NCBI GenBank assembly: GCA_027489105.1 | Contig: JAIYAJ010000434.1 | Span: 1-21,543, forward strand | DNA length: 21,543 nt | Direction: 5' to 3' | DNA from: Zymomonas sp. | GTDB lineage: Bacteria > Pseudomonadota > Alphaproteobacteria > Sphingomonadales > Sphingomonadaceae | Shown here: positions 10,512-16,506 of the stretch, piece by piece | How the letters are laid out: each line of letters opens with the position of its first letter | Numbering within the stretch: position 1 is the first letter of the stretch | The notes under the pieces: generated by a model | Told to the model about the DNA's origin: nothing | Databases searched by the model: none | Seen by the model: the letters and a program-made list of their open reading frames with translations, nothing else | Program-made: the position numbers and the translations under genes

Positions 10512-10910
10512 ATGACCGACAACCCCACCCGCGCCAAGATGGCGATCCTGAACCTGACGCCCGACGAGATCATCGAGGCGATCAAGCTGCTGCCGGGCCC
10601 GAGCGACTGGCGCGATCTGGCTGTGGGTACGGAGAGCCTTCAGTTGAAGCGCGACCTGGAGAGGGTCAGCGTAGCTGCCTACAATAAAGCTGGCTTCGCT
10701 ATGGTGGGGTGCGTGTTCGACGTCAATATAGCAGCGTACACCTTTAAGTGTACGCCCGCGCAAGCCCGCGATGCTGCTGTCGCGACCGAAGAATTTTACC
10801 ACGGAACACTGCACACATACTTCACAGACCGCCTTAGCAAGACCTACGGCGACCGCCCCCACAACCCCGACACCATGGAGCTGATCTTCGATGACCACGA
10901 GATCCCTTGA
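10512..10910 (+). CDS. Hypothetical 132-aa protein
   Basis: The product has an N-terminal helical part (LTPDEIIEAIKLLPGPSDWR), a central hydrophobic part (AGFAMVGCVFDVNIAAYTFK) and an acidic C-terminus (PDTMELIFDDHEIP). Codon choice between about 10660 and 10840 is more AT-rich than in neighbours, suggesting a recent acquisition. A 22-base perfect inverted repeat lies in it (GCGTACAC 10734-10741 with GTGTACGC 10748-10755). Its end overlaps the next gene by 20 bases. No family is recognised. Confidence 0.75.
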   Translation: MTDNPTRAKMAILNLTPDEIIEAIKLLPGPSDWRDLAVGTESLQLKRDLERVSVAAYNKAGFAMVGCVFDVNIAAYTFKCTPAQARDAAVATEEFYHGTLHTYFTDRLSKTYGDRPHNPDTMELIFDDHEIP

Positions 10911-11244
10911 GCAGTCGTTCGGCGAAGAGCGCGCTATCACGCCGCCGCTCGCCGTCCGCATCGCCGCCCTCACCGAGTCGCTGGGGGTTACCCCCGAGGG
11001 TAAGGCTGGCGAACCCGCCACCCATGACGCGCTGGTGGCTGCGCTGCTGGCGGCGCACGACAAGCTCGCGCTCATCGCCGCCCAGATCGAGCACCGCTGG
11101 GCGCAGGTGCAGGAGCGCGAGAAGCAGGTCGCCGAGCGCGAGGCCCGCGCCATCGCCCACGAGAAGCGCCTGGCCGGCATCGACGCGCTGCGCCCGGTGC
11201 TTACCCCGGAGGGTAAGGCGCCCAAGCGCGGGTGGTTCGGATGA
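10891..11244 (+). CDS. Hypothetical coiled-coil protein
   Basis: The 117-residue product has a long charged coiled coil at about residues 53-95 (IEHRWAQVQEREKQVAEREA). Two palindromes lie inside it: VTPEGK at about residue 33 and LTPEGK near residue 105. So the same palindrome inserts the same T-P-E-G-K peptide on each side of the coil. The ATG at 10891 overlaps the previous gene by 20 bases, and the TGA overlaps the next ATG (ATGA). A structural or oligomerising role is plausible. Confidence 0.75.
   Translation: MTTRSLEQSFGEERAITPPLAVRIAALTESLGVTPEGKAGEPATHDALVAALLAAHDKLALIAAQIEHRWAQVQEREKQVAEREARAIAHEKRLAGIDALRPVLTPEGKAPKRGWFG
10988..11003. repeat. TTACC-N6-GGTAA palindrome inside gene
   Basis: Perfect arms, spacer CCCGAG, read as T-P-E-G-K. 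Confidence 0.9.
11201..11216. repeat. TTACC-N6-GGTAA palindrome inside gene
   Basis: Perfect arms, spacer CCGGAG, read as T-P-E-G-K, the second copy in the same gene. Confidence 0.9.
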
Positions 11245-11519
11245 GCCCCGAGCAGGTGTTCCTGTATGTGACCACCTTGCCCGCCAACGACACTGCGATC
11301 CCGGGCGCCTCTGGGCCCAAGCAACACCGACAGCTGAAAGCATATGGCGATGCGCTGGACCGGATGGTCCCCTATGACAAGCAGAGCAGGGGCATGAAGG
11401 CGGCGATCGTGAACCTGCGCTGTGGGCACGCGGGCGCCGGAGCGGCGGCGAAGGGGGCGGTCCTCTGCGGTGCCGACCCTGAAGTCGTCGTCGCCACCGC
11501 CCGCCTGATCCTTACCTGA
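11241..11519 (+). CDS. Small protein, array family member 9 (CGADP subtype)
   Basis: I use the ATG at 11241, which overlaps the previous TGA as ATGA, rather than a GTG three codons earlier. The 92-residue protein begins MSPEQVFLYVTTLPANDTAI and ends KGAVLCGADPEVVVATARLI then LT. It is a clear paralogue of the next gene (MTPDEVYCLVSTLPGN; CGADPLVVVTTARLILS), so this pair is a recent-looking tandem duplication. Its TGA lies in the palindrome at 11512. Function is unknown. Confidence 0.8.
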   Translation: MSPEQVFLYVTTLPANDTAIPGASGPKQHRQLKAYGDALDRMVPYDKQSRGMKAAIVNLRCGHAGAGAAAKGAVLCGADPEVVVATARLILT

Positions 11520-11527
11520 GGGGGTAA
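11512..11527. repeat. TTACC-N6-GGTAA palindrome, start-associated
   Basis: Perfect arms; spacer TGAGGG contains the TGA stop of the previous gene. It ends 2 bases before the ATG at 11530. Confidence 0.9.
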
Positions 11528-11529
11528 CG

Positions 11530-11805
11530 ATGACACCCGACGAGGTCTACTGCTTGGTCTCCACGCTGCCCGGCAACGCCACGGCCAAGATCCATACCAA
11601 CGAACACGAAAGGTGCCTGCGAGCCAAGTTCGCTGATGCGCTCACCGCGCTGGTTCCAATCGAGCGTCGTTCCGAGGAGATGATCAGCTGCACCAGACTG
11701 CTCAGGCTCGGCGGTGCCTACGCTGGTAGCTCGGCGCGCACTGCAGTCAAGTGCGGTGCCGACCCCCTGGTTGTCGTGACCACCGCCCGCTTGATCCTCT
11801 CGTAA
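11530..11805 (+). CDS. Small protein, array family member 10 (CGADP subtype)
   Basis: The 91-residue protein is the tandem paralogue of member 9, with the same start (MTPDEVYCLVSTLPGNATAK), the same middle spacing (FADALTALVPIERRSEEM) and the same end (SARTAVKCGADPLVVVTTAR). It ends the first array transcript; a new promoter and a gene-free 116 bases follow. The Cys before G-A-D-P is conserved in the pair and in member 11 (YCGHDP), where the main subtype has none, so it may be a subtype hallmark. Confidence 0.8.
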   Translation: MTPDEVYCLVSTLPGNATAKIHTNEHERCLRAKFADALTALVPIERRSEEMISCTRLLRLGGAYAGSSARTAVKCGADPLVVVTTARLILS

Positions 11806-11825
11806 CAATACCCAAACCAACTCAA

Positions 11826-11841
11826 ACTGTATTCATACAGT
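11826..11841. promoter_or_regulatory. Operator-like inverted repeat just upstream of the -35 box
   Basis: ACTGTAT-TC-ATACAGT has perfect 7-base arms and ends three bases before TTGACA. It resembles a LexA-type site at first sight, but the CTGT to ACAG gap is six bases rather than the eight of the E. coli SOS box. Confidence 0.65.
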
Positions 11842-11843
11842 AG

Positions 11844-11872
11844 TTGACAAGTAACCACTACTTGTGTACTGT
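11844..11872 (+). promoter_or_regulatory. Strong sigma70-type promoter with internal operator
   Basis: TTGACA (11844-11849), 17 bases and TACTGT (11867-11872). The spacer holds a second inverted repeat, ACAAGTA (11847-11853) and TACTTGT (11859-11865). A perfect TTACC-GGTAA palindrome (11880-11894) starts at the expected transcription start. It drives 11922-12401, which ends in a good terminator. Confidence 0.8.
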
Positions 11873-11879
11873 GTGAGAG

Positions 11880-11894
11880 TTACCCTTTCGGTAA
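11880..11894. repeat. TTACC-N5-GGTAA palindrome at the promoter start point
   Basis: Perfect arms, spacer CTTTC (pyrimidine-rich, without ribosome-binding character). It lies 27 bases before the ATG at 11922, so this copy cannot act as a ribosome-binding site and looks like an operator. Confidence 0.9.
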
Positions 11895-11921
11895 CGACAT
11901 CCACCCAAAGGCAAGCAAACC

Positions 11922-12401
11922 ATGACGAACGACACCACGCGTTCGGCTGGCGACAAGGTCACGAGCGACTACGCCAAGCTGAGAGACGTCCTCGACCACG
12001 CCTACAACCAGGCGGCACGCGGCAAGGGCAAGGCCCGCCACGCCAACGACAAAGAGTTCTCCCGCCAGCCCATTCTTGAGATCGGTCGCATGGTCGGCAC
12101 AGGCTACGCCACCGGCCAGATCATGAAGAAGGCGCAGGAGGCTCACACCATGGCTGCCCGCGGCGAGCACGAAGCCGCCATCGCGGAGCTGCTGGGAGTG
12201 ATCGTCTACGCCGCCAGTGCGGTGATCCTCATCAAGGAACTCGCCGACGACGCCCGGAACTCGAGCGCTATCACGCTCCCCCGCACCTCCATGACGCCAT
12301 CCCCCGCCGTTGTCAGCGCCATGGAGGAGGCTGTCAGGAACGCAACCCTCGCTGATGGTCGCGCCAACTCACTGCGCCCGCTAGCGCCCGTTCGCGAGTA
12401 A
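11922..12401 (+). CDS. Hypothetical 159-aa helical protein with its own promoter
   Basis: The product is almost all helix: LRDVLDHAYNQAARGKGKAR, a central block ILEIGRMVGTGYATGQIMKK, a moderately hydrophobic helix LLGVIVYAASAVILIKELAD and a flexible Pro/Ala tail. It has a dedicated promoter with two operators upstream and an intrinsic terminator downstream, so it is a monocistronic, specially regulated gene. That arrangement is typical of regulators or host-takeover proteins, but no DNA-binding motif is visible. I recognise no family. Confidence 0.8.
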   Translation: MTNDTTRSAGDKVTSDYAKLRDVLDHAYNQAARGKGKARHANDKEFSRQPILEIGRMVGTGYATGQIMKKAQEAHTMAARGEHEAAIAELLGVIVYAASAVILIKELADDARNSSAITLPRTSMTPSPAVVSAMEEAVRNATLADGRANSLRPLAPVRE

Positions 12402-12411
12402 CCACGCCTAC

Positions 12412-12444
12412 CCCCTGCAGGTGCACCACCCCTGCAGGGGTTTT
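12412..12444 (+). terminator. Intrinsic terminator after 11922-12401
   Basis: CCCCTGCAG (12412-12420) and CTGCAGGGG (12432-12440) form a 9-bp stem followed by TTTT. This is the best rho-independent terminator in the window. Confidence 0.8.
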
Positions 12445-12452
12445 CAGAAACC

Positions 12453-12468
12453 TTACCCAACGAGGTAA
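12453..12468. repeat. TTACC-N6-GGTAA palindrome, start-associated
   Basis: Perfect arms, spacer CAACGA, 3 bases before the ATG at 12472. Confidence 0.9.
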
Positions 12469-12471
12469 CCC

Positions 12472-13401
12472 ATGACGACGAACCCGATCGTCGAAGCCTT
12501 GCGCTCGACCACGACCCGCGCCCGGGTGACCAGCTCGGCACTCGGCCTCTCCCGCACCGACAAGCAGGCGACCAAGGACGTGACCGCCTCCAGCGGCGCG
12601 GTCAGCGGCGCCGCGCGCGTCGTCGTCTCCCGCCTCGCCGGTGCAGACGAACACCACAAGGCGATCGTCGCCGCCCAGGCCAACGCCCGCAAGGTGCTGT
12701 TCTCCATGAGCATGCCCTATGGCGACGAGGAGGGCTGGCGGATCCTGCCCAACGCCAACTTCGAGCGCTTCGTGCGCGAGTTCGGCACCGCCAAGCGCAC
12801 CTATCAGGCGGCCTACGACCAGCTCGCAGCCAACGCCGACGACGTGCTCGCTGCCGTGCGCTCCAACAAGGGCACGCTCGCCATCGACGTGCCGACCAAG
12901 GACGAACTCTTGGCGGCGTACTCCCTCGACTTCTCGCTGGAGGATTACCCGGTGGGTAACTTCACCGGGCTGCCCGACGCGGTCGCCGCCAAGCTCTCCT
13001 CGCGGATGCAGACCCGCATGGAGCAGGCCGTCGAGCAGGCCACCATCGACACGCTGAGCCGGTTCGTCGGCCCGCTCGAGCACTTCGTCGACCGCATGAA
13101 GGCGTTCAGCAAGCGCGAGCAGGAGATCGCCAACGGCGCCGAGCCCACCAAGCACGGCATCTTCCGGGACACGGTCGTGACCAACATCAAGCAGCTCTAT
13201 GACGTGCTCGATGCCTTCAACATCGCCGGCGACGAGCGCCTGCTGGATCTCAAGAACTCGCTGGCTTCGCTCGCCGAGGTCGACCCCGACGTGCTCAGGG
13301 ACAACGTCCAGGTCCGCGATGCCGGCATCGACCGGGCGTCGCAGGTGCTGGCGAACCTGAACTCGTGGCTGCGCCCGGCTCCCGCTCAGCAGGCGGCGTG
13401 A
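12472..13401 (+). CDS. DUF3150-like protein of the MoxR/VWA cassette
   Basis: The 309-residue protein is soluble and helical. The middle section, GWRILPNANFERFVREFGTA followed by AYDQL and later LDFSLEDYPVGNFTGLPDAV, matches my recollection of DUF3150 proteins (a G-x-R-x-L-P helix, a Y-x-F-x-x-x-x-x-P-V segment). DUF3150 genes are usually neighbours of a MoxR/CobS-like ATPase and a VWA protein in phages, and both follow here at 14329 and 17039. A perfect palindrome inside the gene (12945) encodes YPVGN within the conserved segment. The assignment rests on pattern and context and needs a profile search. Confidence 0.6.
   Translation: MTTNPIVEALRSTTTRARVTSSALGLSRTDKQATKDVTASSGAVSGAARVVVSRLAGADEHHKAIVAAQANARKVLFSMSMPYGDEEGWRILPNANFERFVREFGTAKRTYQAAYDQLAANADDVLAAVRSNKGTLAIDVPTKDELLAAYSLDFSLEDYPVGNFTGLPDAVAAKLSSRMQTRMEQAVEQATIDTLSRFVGPLEHFVDRMKAFSKREQEIANGAEPTKHGIFRDTVVTNIKQLYDVLDAFNIAGDERLLDLKNSLASLAEVDPDVLRDNVQVRDAGIDRASQVLANLNSWLRPAPAQQAA
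12945..12959. repeat. TTACC-N5-GGTAA palindrome inside gene
   Basis: Perfect arms, spacer CGGTG, read as Y-P-V-G-N. Confidence 0.9.
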
Positions 13402-13416
13402 TTACCGGGAGGGTAA
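13402..13416. repeat. TTACC-N5-GGTAA palindrome, start-associated
   Basis: Perfect arms, spacer GGGAG, directly after the TGA at 13399-13401 and 1 base before the ATG at 13418. Confidence 0.9.
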
Positions 13417-13417
13417 T

Positions 13418-13705
13418 ATGCCCGAGCACAAGATCGTCAACGAGTTGCTGAGCCCGGACTGGCGTGTCTGCGTCACGGCGGGGGTGCTGCAAGGGTACAC
13501 GCACATCACCATCCAGGTCGGTGGCAACCACCCATGCGCGGTTGTCACGCCGGCGTACATGGGGGGCAGTTTCGGCGTGTTCGCTGCACGCGCAGGGGAA
13601 GGTGGCGCCACCATATTCCAGGGCTCCTATGAGGAGCTGGAGGCGTTCGTCGAGGAGAACAAGAACAACCCCGATGTGTGGCGCTGGAGGGACTACGATG
13701 ACTGA
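13418..13705 (+). CDS. Hypothetical 95-aa protein, triplet member A
   Basis: The product is strand-rich with a helical end: DWRVCVTAGVLQGYTHITIQ, then GGSFGVFAARAGEGGATIFQ and YEELEAFVEENKNNPD. The two genes after it share a loosely similar end ([YF]-G-V-F or V-Y, a Gly/Ala turn, then a helix with L-x-x-F), so the three may be diverged paralogues. The palindrome sets its start. It overlaps the next gene by eight bases. Function is unknown. Confidence 0.75.
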   Translation: MPEHKIVNELLSPDWRVCVTAGVLQGYTHITIQVGGNHPCAVVTPAYMGGSFGVFAARAGEGGATIFQGSYEELEAFVEENKNNPDVWRWRDYDD

Positions 13706-13979
13706 ACCCCTCCCCGATACCGAGTGGTGGCCGCTGAAGTTCACGCCGGAAACAAAGCGCAACTACCCGGTGTGCGACTTCCAGTTTGTGCGAGGCGGGC
13801 GTTGGTACTGCGTAGTGCACTGGACAGACGCAGAGCGCACTAAGGAGGACCCGCTCTACGGTGTTTTTGAAGGGAAAGCCGAAGACACCGCGGGAATAAA
13901 GCTTGCCACCTGCAATGACCTGCTCACCCTCCGCTGCTTCCTCCTGAAACTTGCTTACCCGGGAGGTAAGTATGGCTGA
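13698..13979 (+). CDS. Hypothetical 93-aa protein, triplet member B
   Basis: I start at the ATG at 13698, which overlaps the previous stop. The open frame continues upstream but only as a shadow of the previous gene. The product reads EWWPLKFTPETKRNYPVCDF, then GGRWYCVVHWTDAERT, YGVFEGKAEDTAGIKLATCN and LLTLRCFLLKLAYPGGKYG. Its last residues (AYPGGKYG) are encoded by the palindrome that precedes the next start, and it overlaps the next gene by eight bases. No family is recognised. Confidence 0.7.
   Translation: MTEPLPDTEWWPLKFTPETKRNYPVCDFQFVRGGRWYCVVHWTDAERTKEDPLYGVFEGKAEDTAGIKLATCNDLLTLRCFLLKLAYPGGKYG
13955..13969. repeat. TTACC-N5-GGTAA palindrome, start-associated and coding
   Basis: Perfect arms, spacer CGGGA. 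It encodes Y-P-G-G-K of the previous gene and lies 2 bases before the ATG at 13972. Confidence 0.9.
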
Positions 13980-14247
13980 CGAGAGCAAGTGGTGGCCCCG
14001 GATCATGGGGCATGTGTTGCGGTTCCACGGCCATGAGCACAACATGCCTATAATCATCGGGGTTTTGCGCGCGCATGTGGGGGGTGATTACGGCCGCCGC
14101 ATACGCGTATACTCTGAAGAAAGCGATGATCTCGGCGCGATCTACATCGGCAAAGATCTCCTCAAGTGCCGAGACCGCATCGCCGAATACTTCCGAACAC
14201 GGGAGATGTTTCCCGTCGACCAAAACCAAGAGCGCTCAAGCGCCTGA
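13972..14247 (+). CDS. Hypothetical 91-aa protein, triplet member C
   Basis: I choose the ATG at 13972, immediately after the palindrome, over a TTG seven codons earlier. The product begins MADESKWWPRIMGHVLRFHG and continues RRIRVYSEESDDLGAIYIGK, DLLKCRDRIAEYFRTREMFP. The W-W-P near the start also occurs in member B, supporting relationship. Codon choice near its middle (14095-14200) is less GC-biased. A Gln/Ser-rich tail ends the protein. Function is unknown. Confidence 0.75.
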   Translation: MADESKWWPRIMGHVLRFHGHEHNMPIIIGVLRAHVGGDYGRRIRVYSEESDDLGAIYIGKDLLKCRDRIAEYFRTREMFPVDQNQERSSA

Positions 14248-14270
14248 CAACCACCACCACCACAACCCCC

Positions 14271-14324
14271 GCCAGGAGCTCTCCCATTCGGTCGAGCACG
14301 CTGGCTCCTTACCCAACGAGGTAA
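14271..14324 (+). repeat. 54-bp dispersed duplication, copy B (leader of the ATPase gene)
   Basis: Non-coding counterpart of 8359-8411, ending in the palindrome before the ATPase start. Confidence 0.75.
14309..14324. repeat. TTACC-N6-GGTAA palindrome, start-associated
   Basis: Perfect arms, spacer CAACGA, 4 bases before the ATG at 14329. Confidence 0.9.
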
Positions 14325-14328
14325 TTCC

Positions 14329-15435
14329 ATGTCCATGACCATGTCGCTTTCCTTCACTGAGCTGGCTTCCCGCATTGCCCCGATCCTCGACAGCGGCATC
14401 GCCGTCGAGATCAAGTCGGCGCCGGGCCGCGGCAAGTCCGACTTCGTGACCGGCCTCGTCGAGAGCCAGTCGGCCCGCACCGGTGAGCAGTGGGGCTTCG
14501 CCGAGATGTTCCTCGCCACCCAGAACCCGACCGACCTCGCCGGCCTGCAGTTCAAGGGCACGACCGAGTACGACGGGCGCACCGTCGCGATCGCCGACCC
14601 CACGCTGCCCATGTGGATGATGACCAAGGACGGCCTGCCCCTCTACCATTACCCCCGGGGTATCCTGTTCCTCGACGAGTACGGGCAGGGCGACGGCGAC
14701 ACCAAGCGCGCCTCGGCCCAGCTCCTGCTCAAGGGCGAGATCGGCAAGTGGAAGCTGCCGCCCGGCTGGTCCGTCATCGCGGCGTCCAACCGCGGCAACG
14801 ACCGCAGCGGCGTGACCAAGGACTTCGACTTCGTCATCAACCGGCGGCTCGAGGTTCACATCCGCGACGACATCAACGCCTGGGAGAAGTGGGCGTGGAA
14901 GGCGGGCGTCAACCCGCTGTTCATCCACTTCGCATCGCAGAACCCCAACATCGTGTTCGCCGACGGCGTGCCCGACAAGCAGGGTCCGTGGTGCACGCCG
15001 CGCTCGCTGGCCATGTGCTCGTCCCTGCTCACCCGCATGGCGCCCAACCCGGCCGAGCCGACCCTGCTGCCGACCGACAGCGTCAGCGTCACGCTGGCGT
15101 CCGGTCTCATCGGCGAGGCTGCCGCCGCGCAGCTCTTCGCCACGATCCGGCTGGCCTACGAGATGCCGTCCTACGACGACATCGTGAAGAAGCCCGCGAC
15201 CACGCGGGTTCCCGAGAAGCCCGACGCCGCCATGCTGGTCACCTTCCAGCTGGCCTCGCGCGTGACCGAGGAGGAGTTCGCCCCGGTCATCGAGTACGTC
15301 GAGCGCATGCCGCAGGAGTACGCGTTCCTGCTGGCCAAGGGCGCCGTCACCCGCGATCCGAACTTGGTCAACACCGAGGCCTTCGGCCAGTGGACGGTGC
15401 GCAACGCGGCCCTCGTCAACGCCATCATGGCCTGA
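14329..15435 (+). CDS. MoxR/CobS-like AAA+ ATPase
   Basis: The 368-residue protein has Walker A S30-A-P-G-R-G-K-S37, Walker B I112-L-F-L-D116-E117, sensor 1 S-N154 (VIAASNRGND) and paired Arg172-Arg173 (FVINRRLEVHI) as candidate Arg finger. The layout NPTDLAGLQFKG followed by the D-P-T-L-P segment is typical of the MoxR and CobS branch of AAA+ ATPases. It should remodel a partner using ATP, the partner being the VWA protein at 17039. The long distance to that gene is filled by small genes, yet the DUF3150-like, ATPase and VWA triad is intact. The final helical third matches the family lid. ATG 14329 is nearest the palindrome; M3 and M5 are alternatives. Confidence 0.88.
   Translation: MSMTMSLSFTELASRIAPILDSGIAVEIKSAPGRGKSDFVTGLVESQSARTGEQWGFAEMFLATQNPTDLAGLQFKGTTEYDGRTVAIADPTLPMWMMTKDGLPLYHYPRGILFLDEYGQGDGDTKRASAQLLLKGEIGKWKLPPGWSVIAASNRGNDRSGVTKDFDFVINRRLEVHIRDDINAWEKWAWKAGVNPLFIHFASQNPNIVFADGVPDKQGPWCTPRSLAMCSSLLTRMAPNPAEPTLLPTDSVSVTLASGLIGEAAAAQLFATIRLAYEMPSYDDIVKKPATTRVPEKPDAAMLVTFQLASRVTEEEFAPVIEYVERMPQEYAFLLAKGAVTRDPNLVNTEAFGQWTVRNAALVNAIMA
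14649..14663. repeat. TTACC-N5-GGTAT, one-mismatch palindrome inside ATPase gene
   Basis: Spacer CCCGG, read as Y-P-R-G-I just before Walker B. Confidence 0.6.
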
Positions 15436-15442
15436 GCGCGTG

Positions 15443-15462
15443 GGGGGTGGGCAACCACCCCC
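15443..15462 (+). terminator. GC hairpin with GCAA tetraloop after the ATPase gene
   Basis: GGGGGTGG (15443-15450), loop GCAA, CCACCCCC (15455-15462). The stem begins seven bases after the TGA and has no U-tract. Confidence 0.45.
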
Positions 15463-15477
15463 TTACCCCCTCGGTAA
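15463..15477. repeat. TTACC-N5-GGTAA palindrome, upstream of a separate ribosome-binding site
   Basis: Perfect arms, spacer CCCTC. Here GGAGGA follows the palindrome and the ATG is 11 bases away, so the palindrome is not itself the ribosome-binding site. Confidence 0.9.
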
Positions 15478-15488
15478 CGGAGGACGAC

Positions 15489-15668
15489 ATGCCGAAGTTC
15501 AAGATCGAGATGAAGTCGACCGACTACTGGACCCTCGAGATCGAGGCCGACGACGTCGAAGCGGCGCGCGAGGAAGCCTACCGCCGCATCAACGAGGGCG
15601 AGGGCATCGACGAGCCGGAATGCCCCTACGGCTTCGAGATCTGGAATGCAGAGGAGATCGAGGAATGA
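15489..15668 (+). CDS. Small acidic hypothetical protein
   Basis: The 59-residue product (FKIEMKSTDYWTLEIEADDV, then AAREEAYRRINEGEGIDEPE and a final acidic stretch) has a strand-strand-helix look and a strong negative charge. GGAGGA lies eight bases before the ATG at 15489. Its TGA overlaps the next ATG. Acidic proteins of this size in phages are often DNA mimics or anti-restriction factors, but the same composition is common in unrelated proteins. No family is recognised. Confidence 0.75.
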   Translation: MPKFKIEMKSTDYWTLEIEADDVEAAREEAYRRINEGEGIDEPECPYGFEIWNAEEIEE

Positions 15669-16228
15669 GCCCGGCTGAGGCGTTCAAAACCCTCGCAGCC
15701 GTCGGGCTACCACCCGCGGTGCAGGATGCGCAGCGCATCTTCGAGCAGGAGTGGAACGGCTTCCTGAGGCGCGGTTTCTACGTCGAGAACGCGATCGACC
15801 CGATCACGCCCCACGGCATCAACGACGCGGCGGTGCGCGTGGTGCTGCGCAAGGCCGCAGCGCAGCGGCGCATCCTGTTCGTGCAGTCGTTCGCACCGCG
15901 CGACGGGAAAGAGTTCGCCTCGTTCTCGAACGATGAGACCCGCATGGGGCACTGGATCCTGGACGTGCCCCGGCAGAAGCGCGCCAAGCTGCTGATCGCC
16001 ATGCTCAACCTCATCGTGCCGTCAGATGCACCGGGGTGGGGTAATCGCCCCCAACGGGACGCCCAGGCGCCGCTCAAGGTCTGGCGCACATCTATGAACG
16101 CGAGCGATCCCCGCTGCGCGCCCGTGTGGACCGCTATCACACGCGCGCTCGCCACCAACAACGCCATCCGGTCCCAGATGGGACTGCCGCTGTTTACCGG
16201 CGGGGTAACCGAGCAGGAGGCGGCATGA
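15665..16228 (+). CDS. Hypothetical 187-aa protein
   Basis: The product begins MSPAEAFKTLAAVGLPPAVQ and has AVRVVLRKAAAQRRILFVQS, RMGHWILDVPRQKRAKLLIA and a C-terminal VWTAITRALATNNAIRSQMG. It is basic and mixed alpha/beta. ATGA overlap links it to the acidic gene before it and to array member 11 after it. A perfect palindrome near its end encodes FTGGVT. I recognise no family, although the length and position suggest a specific function inside the MoxR/VWA cassette. Confidence 0.75.
   Translation: MSPAEAFKTLAAVGLPPAVQDAQRIFEQEWNGFLRRGFYVENAIDPITPHGINDAAVRVVLRKAAAQRRILFVQSFAPRDGKEFASFSNDETRMGHWILDVPRQKRAKLLIAMLNLIVPSDAPGWGNRPQRDAQAPLKVWRTSMNASDPRCAPVWTAITRALATNNAIRSQMGLPLFTGGVTEQEAA
16194..16208. 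repeat. TTACC-N5-GGTAA palindrome inside gene
   Basis: Perfect arms, spacer GGCGG, read as T-G-G-V-T; the only internal copy where GGTAA is not read as G-K or G-N. Confidence 0.9.
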
Positions 16229-16506
16229 GCCCCGAGGAACGCGAGCGCGTCTCCGCTAAGGCTCGGCATCGGCGGGCGATCCGCGAGAAGAACCTGGCCG
16301 AAGAAGCCGGGCGCTTCGTCAACGCCATGCTCGCTCTCGGCAAGAAGGGCGATCGGCTTTGGGCCGACGCCGCCAAGGCGATCCCGCGCGTGAAGCAGTT
16401 CCCGACCTTCGCCGGCGCTGCGTGGATGGCCGCCTACTGCGGGCACGACCCCGACAAGATCCTCACCATCGCCAAGCTCCTCTTACCTGGAAGGGTAAAG
16501 CCATGA
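16225..16506 (+). CDS. Small protein, array family member 11 (CGHDP subtype)
   Basis: I choose the ATG at 16225, with AGGAGG four bases upstream and ATGA overlap. The 93-residue protein starts with a basic helix (ERERVSAKARHRRAIREKNL) and ends GAAWMAAYCGHDPDKILTIA then KLLLPGRVKP. The C-G-x-D-P with A-K-L-L-L matches members 9 and 10, located nearly 5 kb away. So the family has also spread into the MoxR/VWA cassette. The palindrome encodes its last residues. Its TGA overlaps the next ATG. Confidence 0.75.
   Translation: MSPEERERVSAKARHRRAIREKNLAEEAGRFVNAMLALGKKGDRLWADAAKAIPRVKQFPTFAGAAWMAAYCGHDPDKILTIAKLLLPGRVKP
16483..16498. repeat. TTACC-N6-GGTAA palindrome, start-associated
   Basis: Perfect arms, spacer TGGAAG, 4 bases before the ATG at 16503; encodes the L-P-G-R-V end of the previous gene. 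Confidence 0.9.

Noticed and set aside
10131..11429. 432-codon minus-strand open frame
   Set aside because: It runs antisense across four tightly spaced rightward genes with their own start signals and crosses palindromes at gene junctions; a GC-rich shadow.
11826..11841. LexA/SOS box
   Set aside because: CTGT and ACAG are separated by six bases, not the eight of the E. coli box, and it does not match the alphaproteobacterial GTTC-type box. Kept only as a generic operator.
6476..11894. CRISPR array made of the repeated palindromes
   Set aside because: Repeats are about 15 bases, lie at gene junctions at irregular distances of hundreds of bases, and the sequences between are genes rather than spacers.
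14490..15668. 392-codon plus-strand frame overlapping the ATPase
   Set aside because: Only its last 59 codons (15489-15668) are a real gene; the rest is an Arg/His-rich out-of-frame reading of the ATPase.
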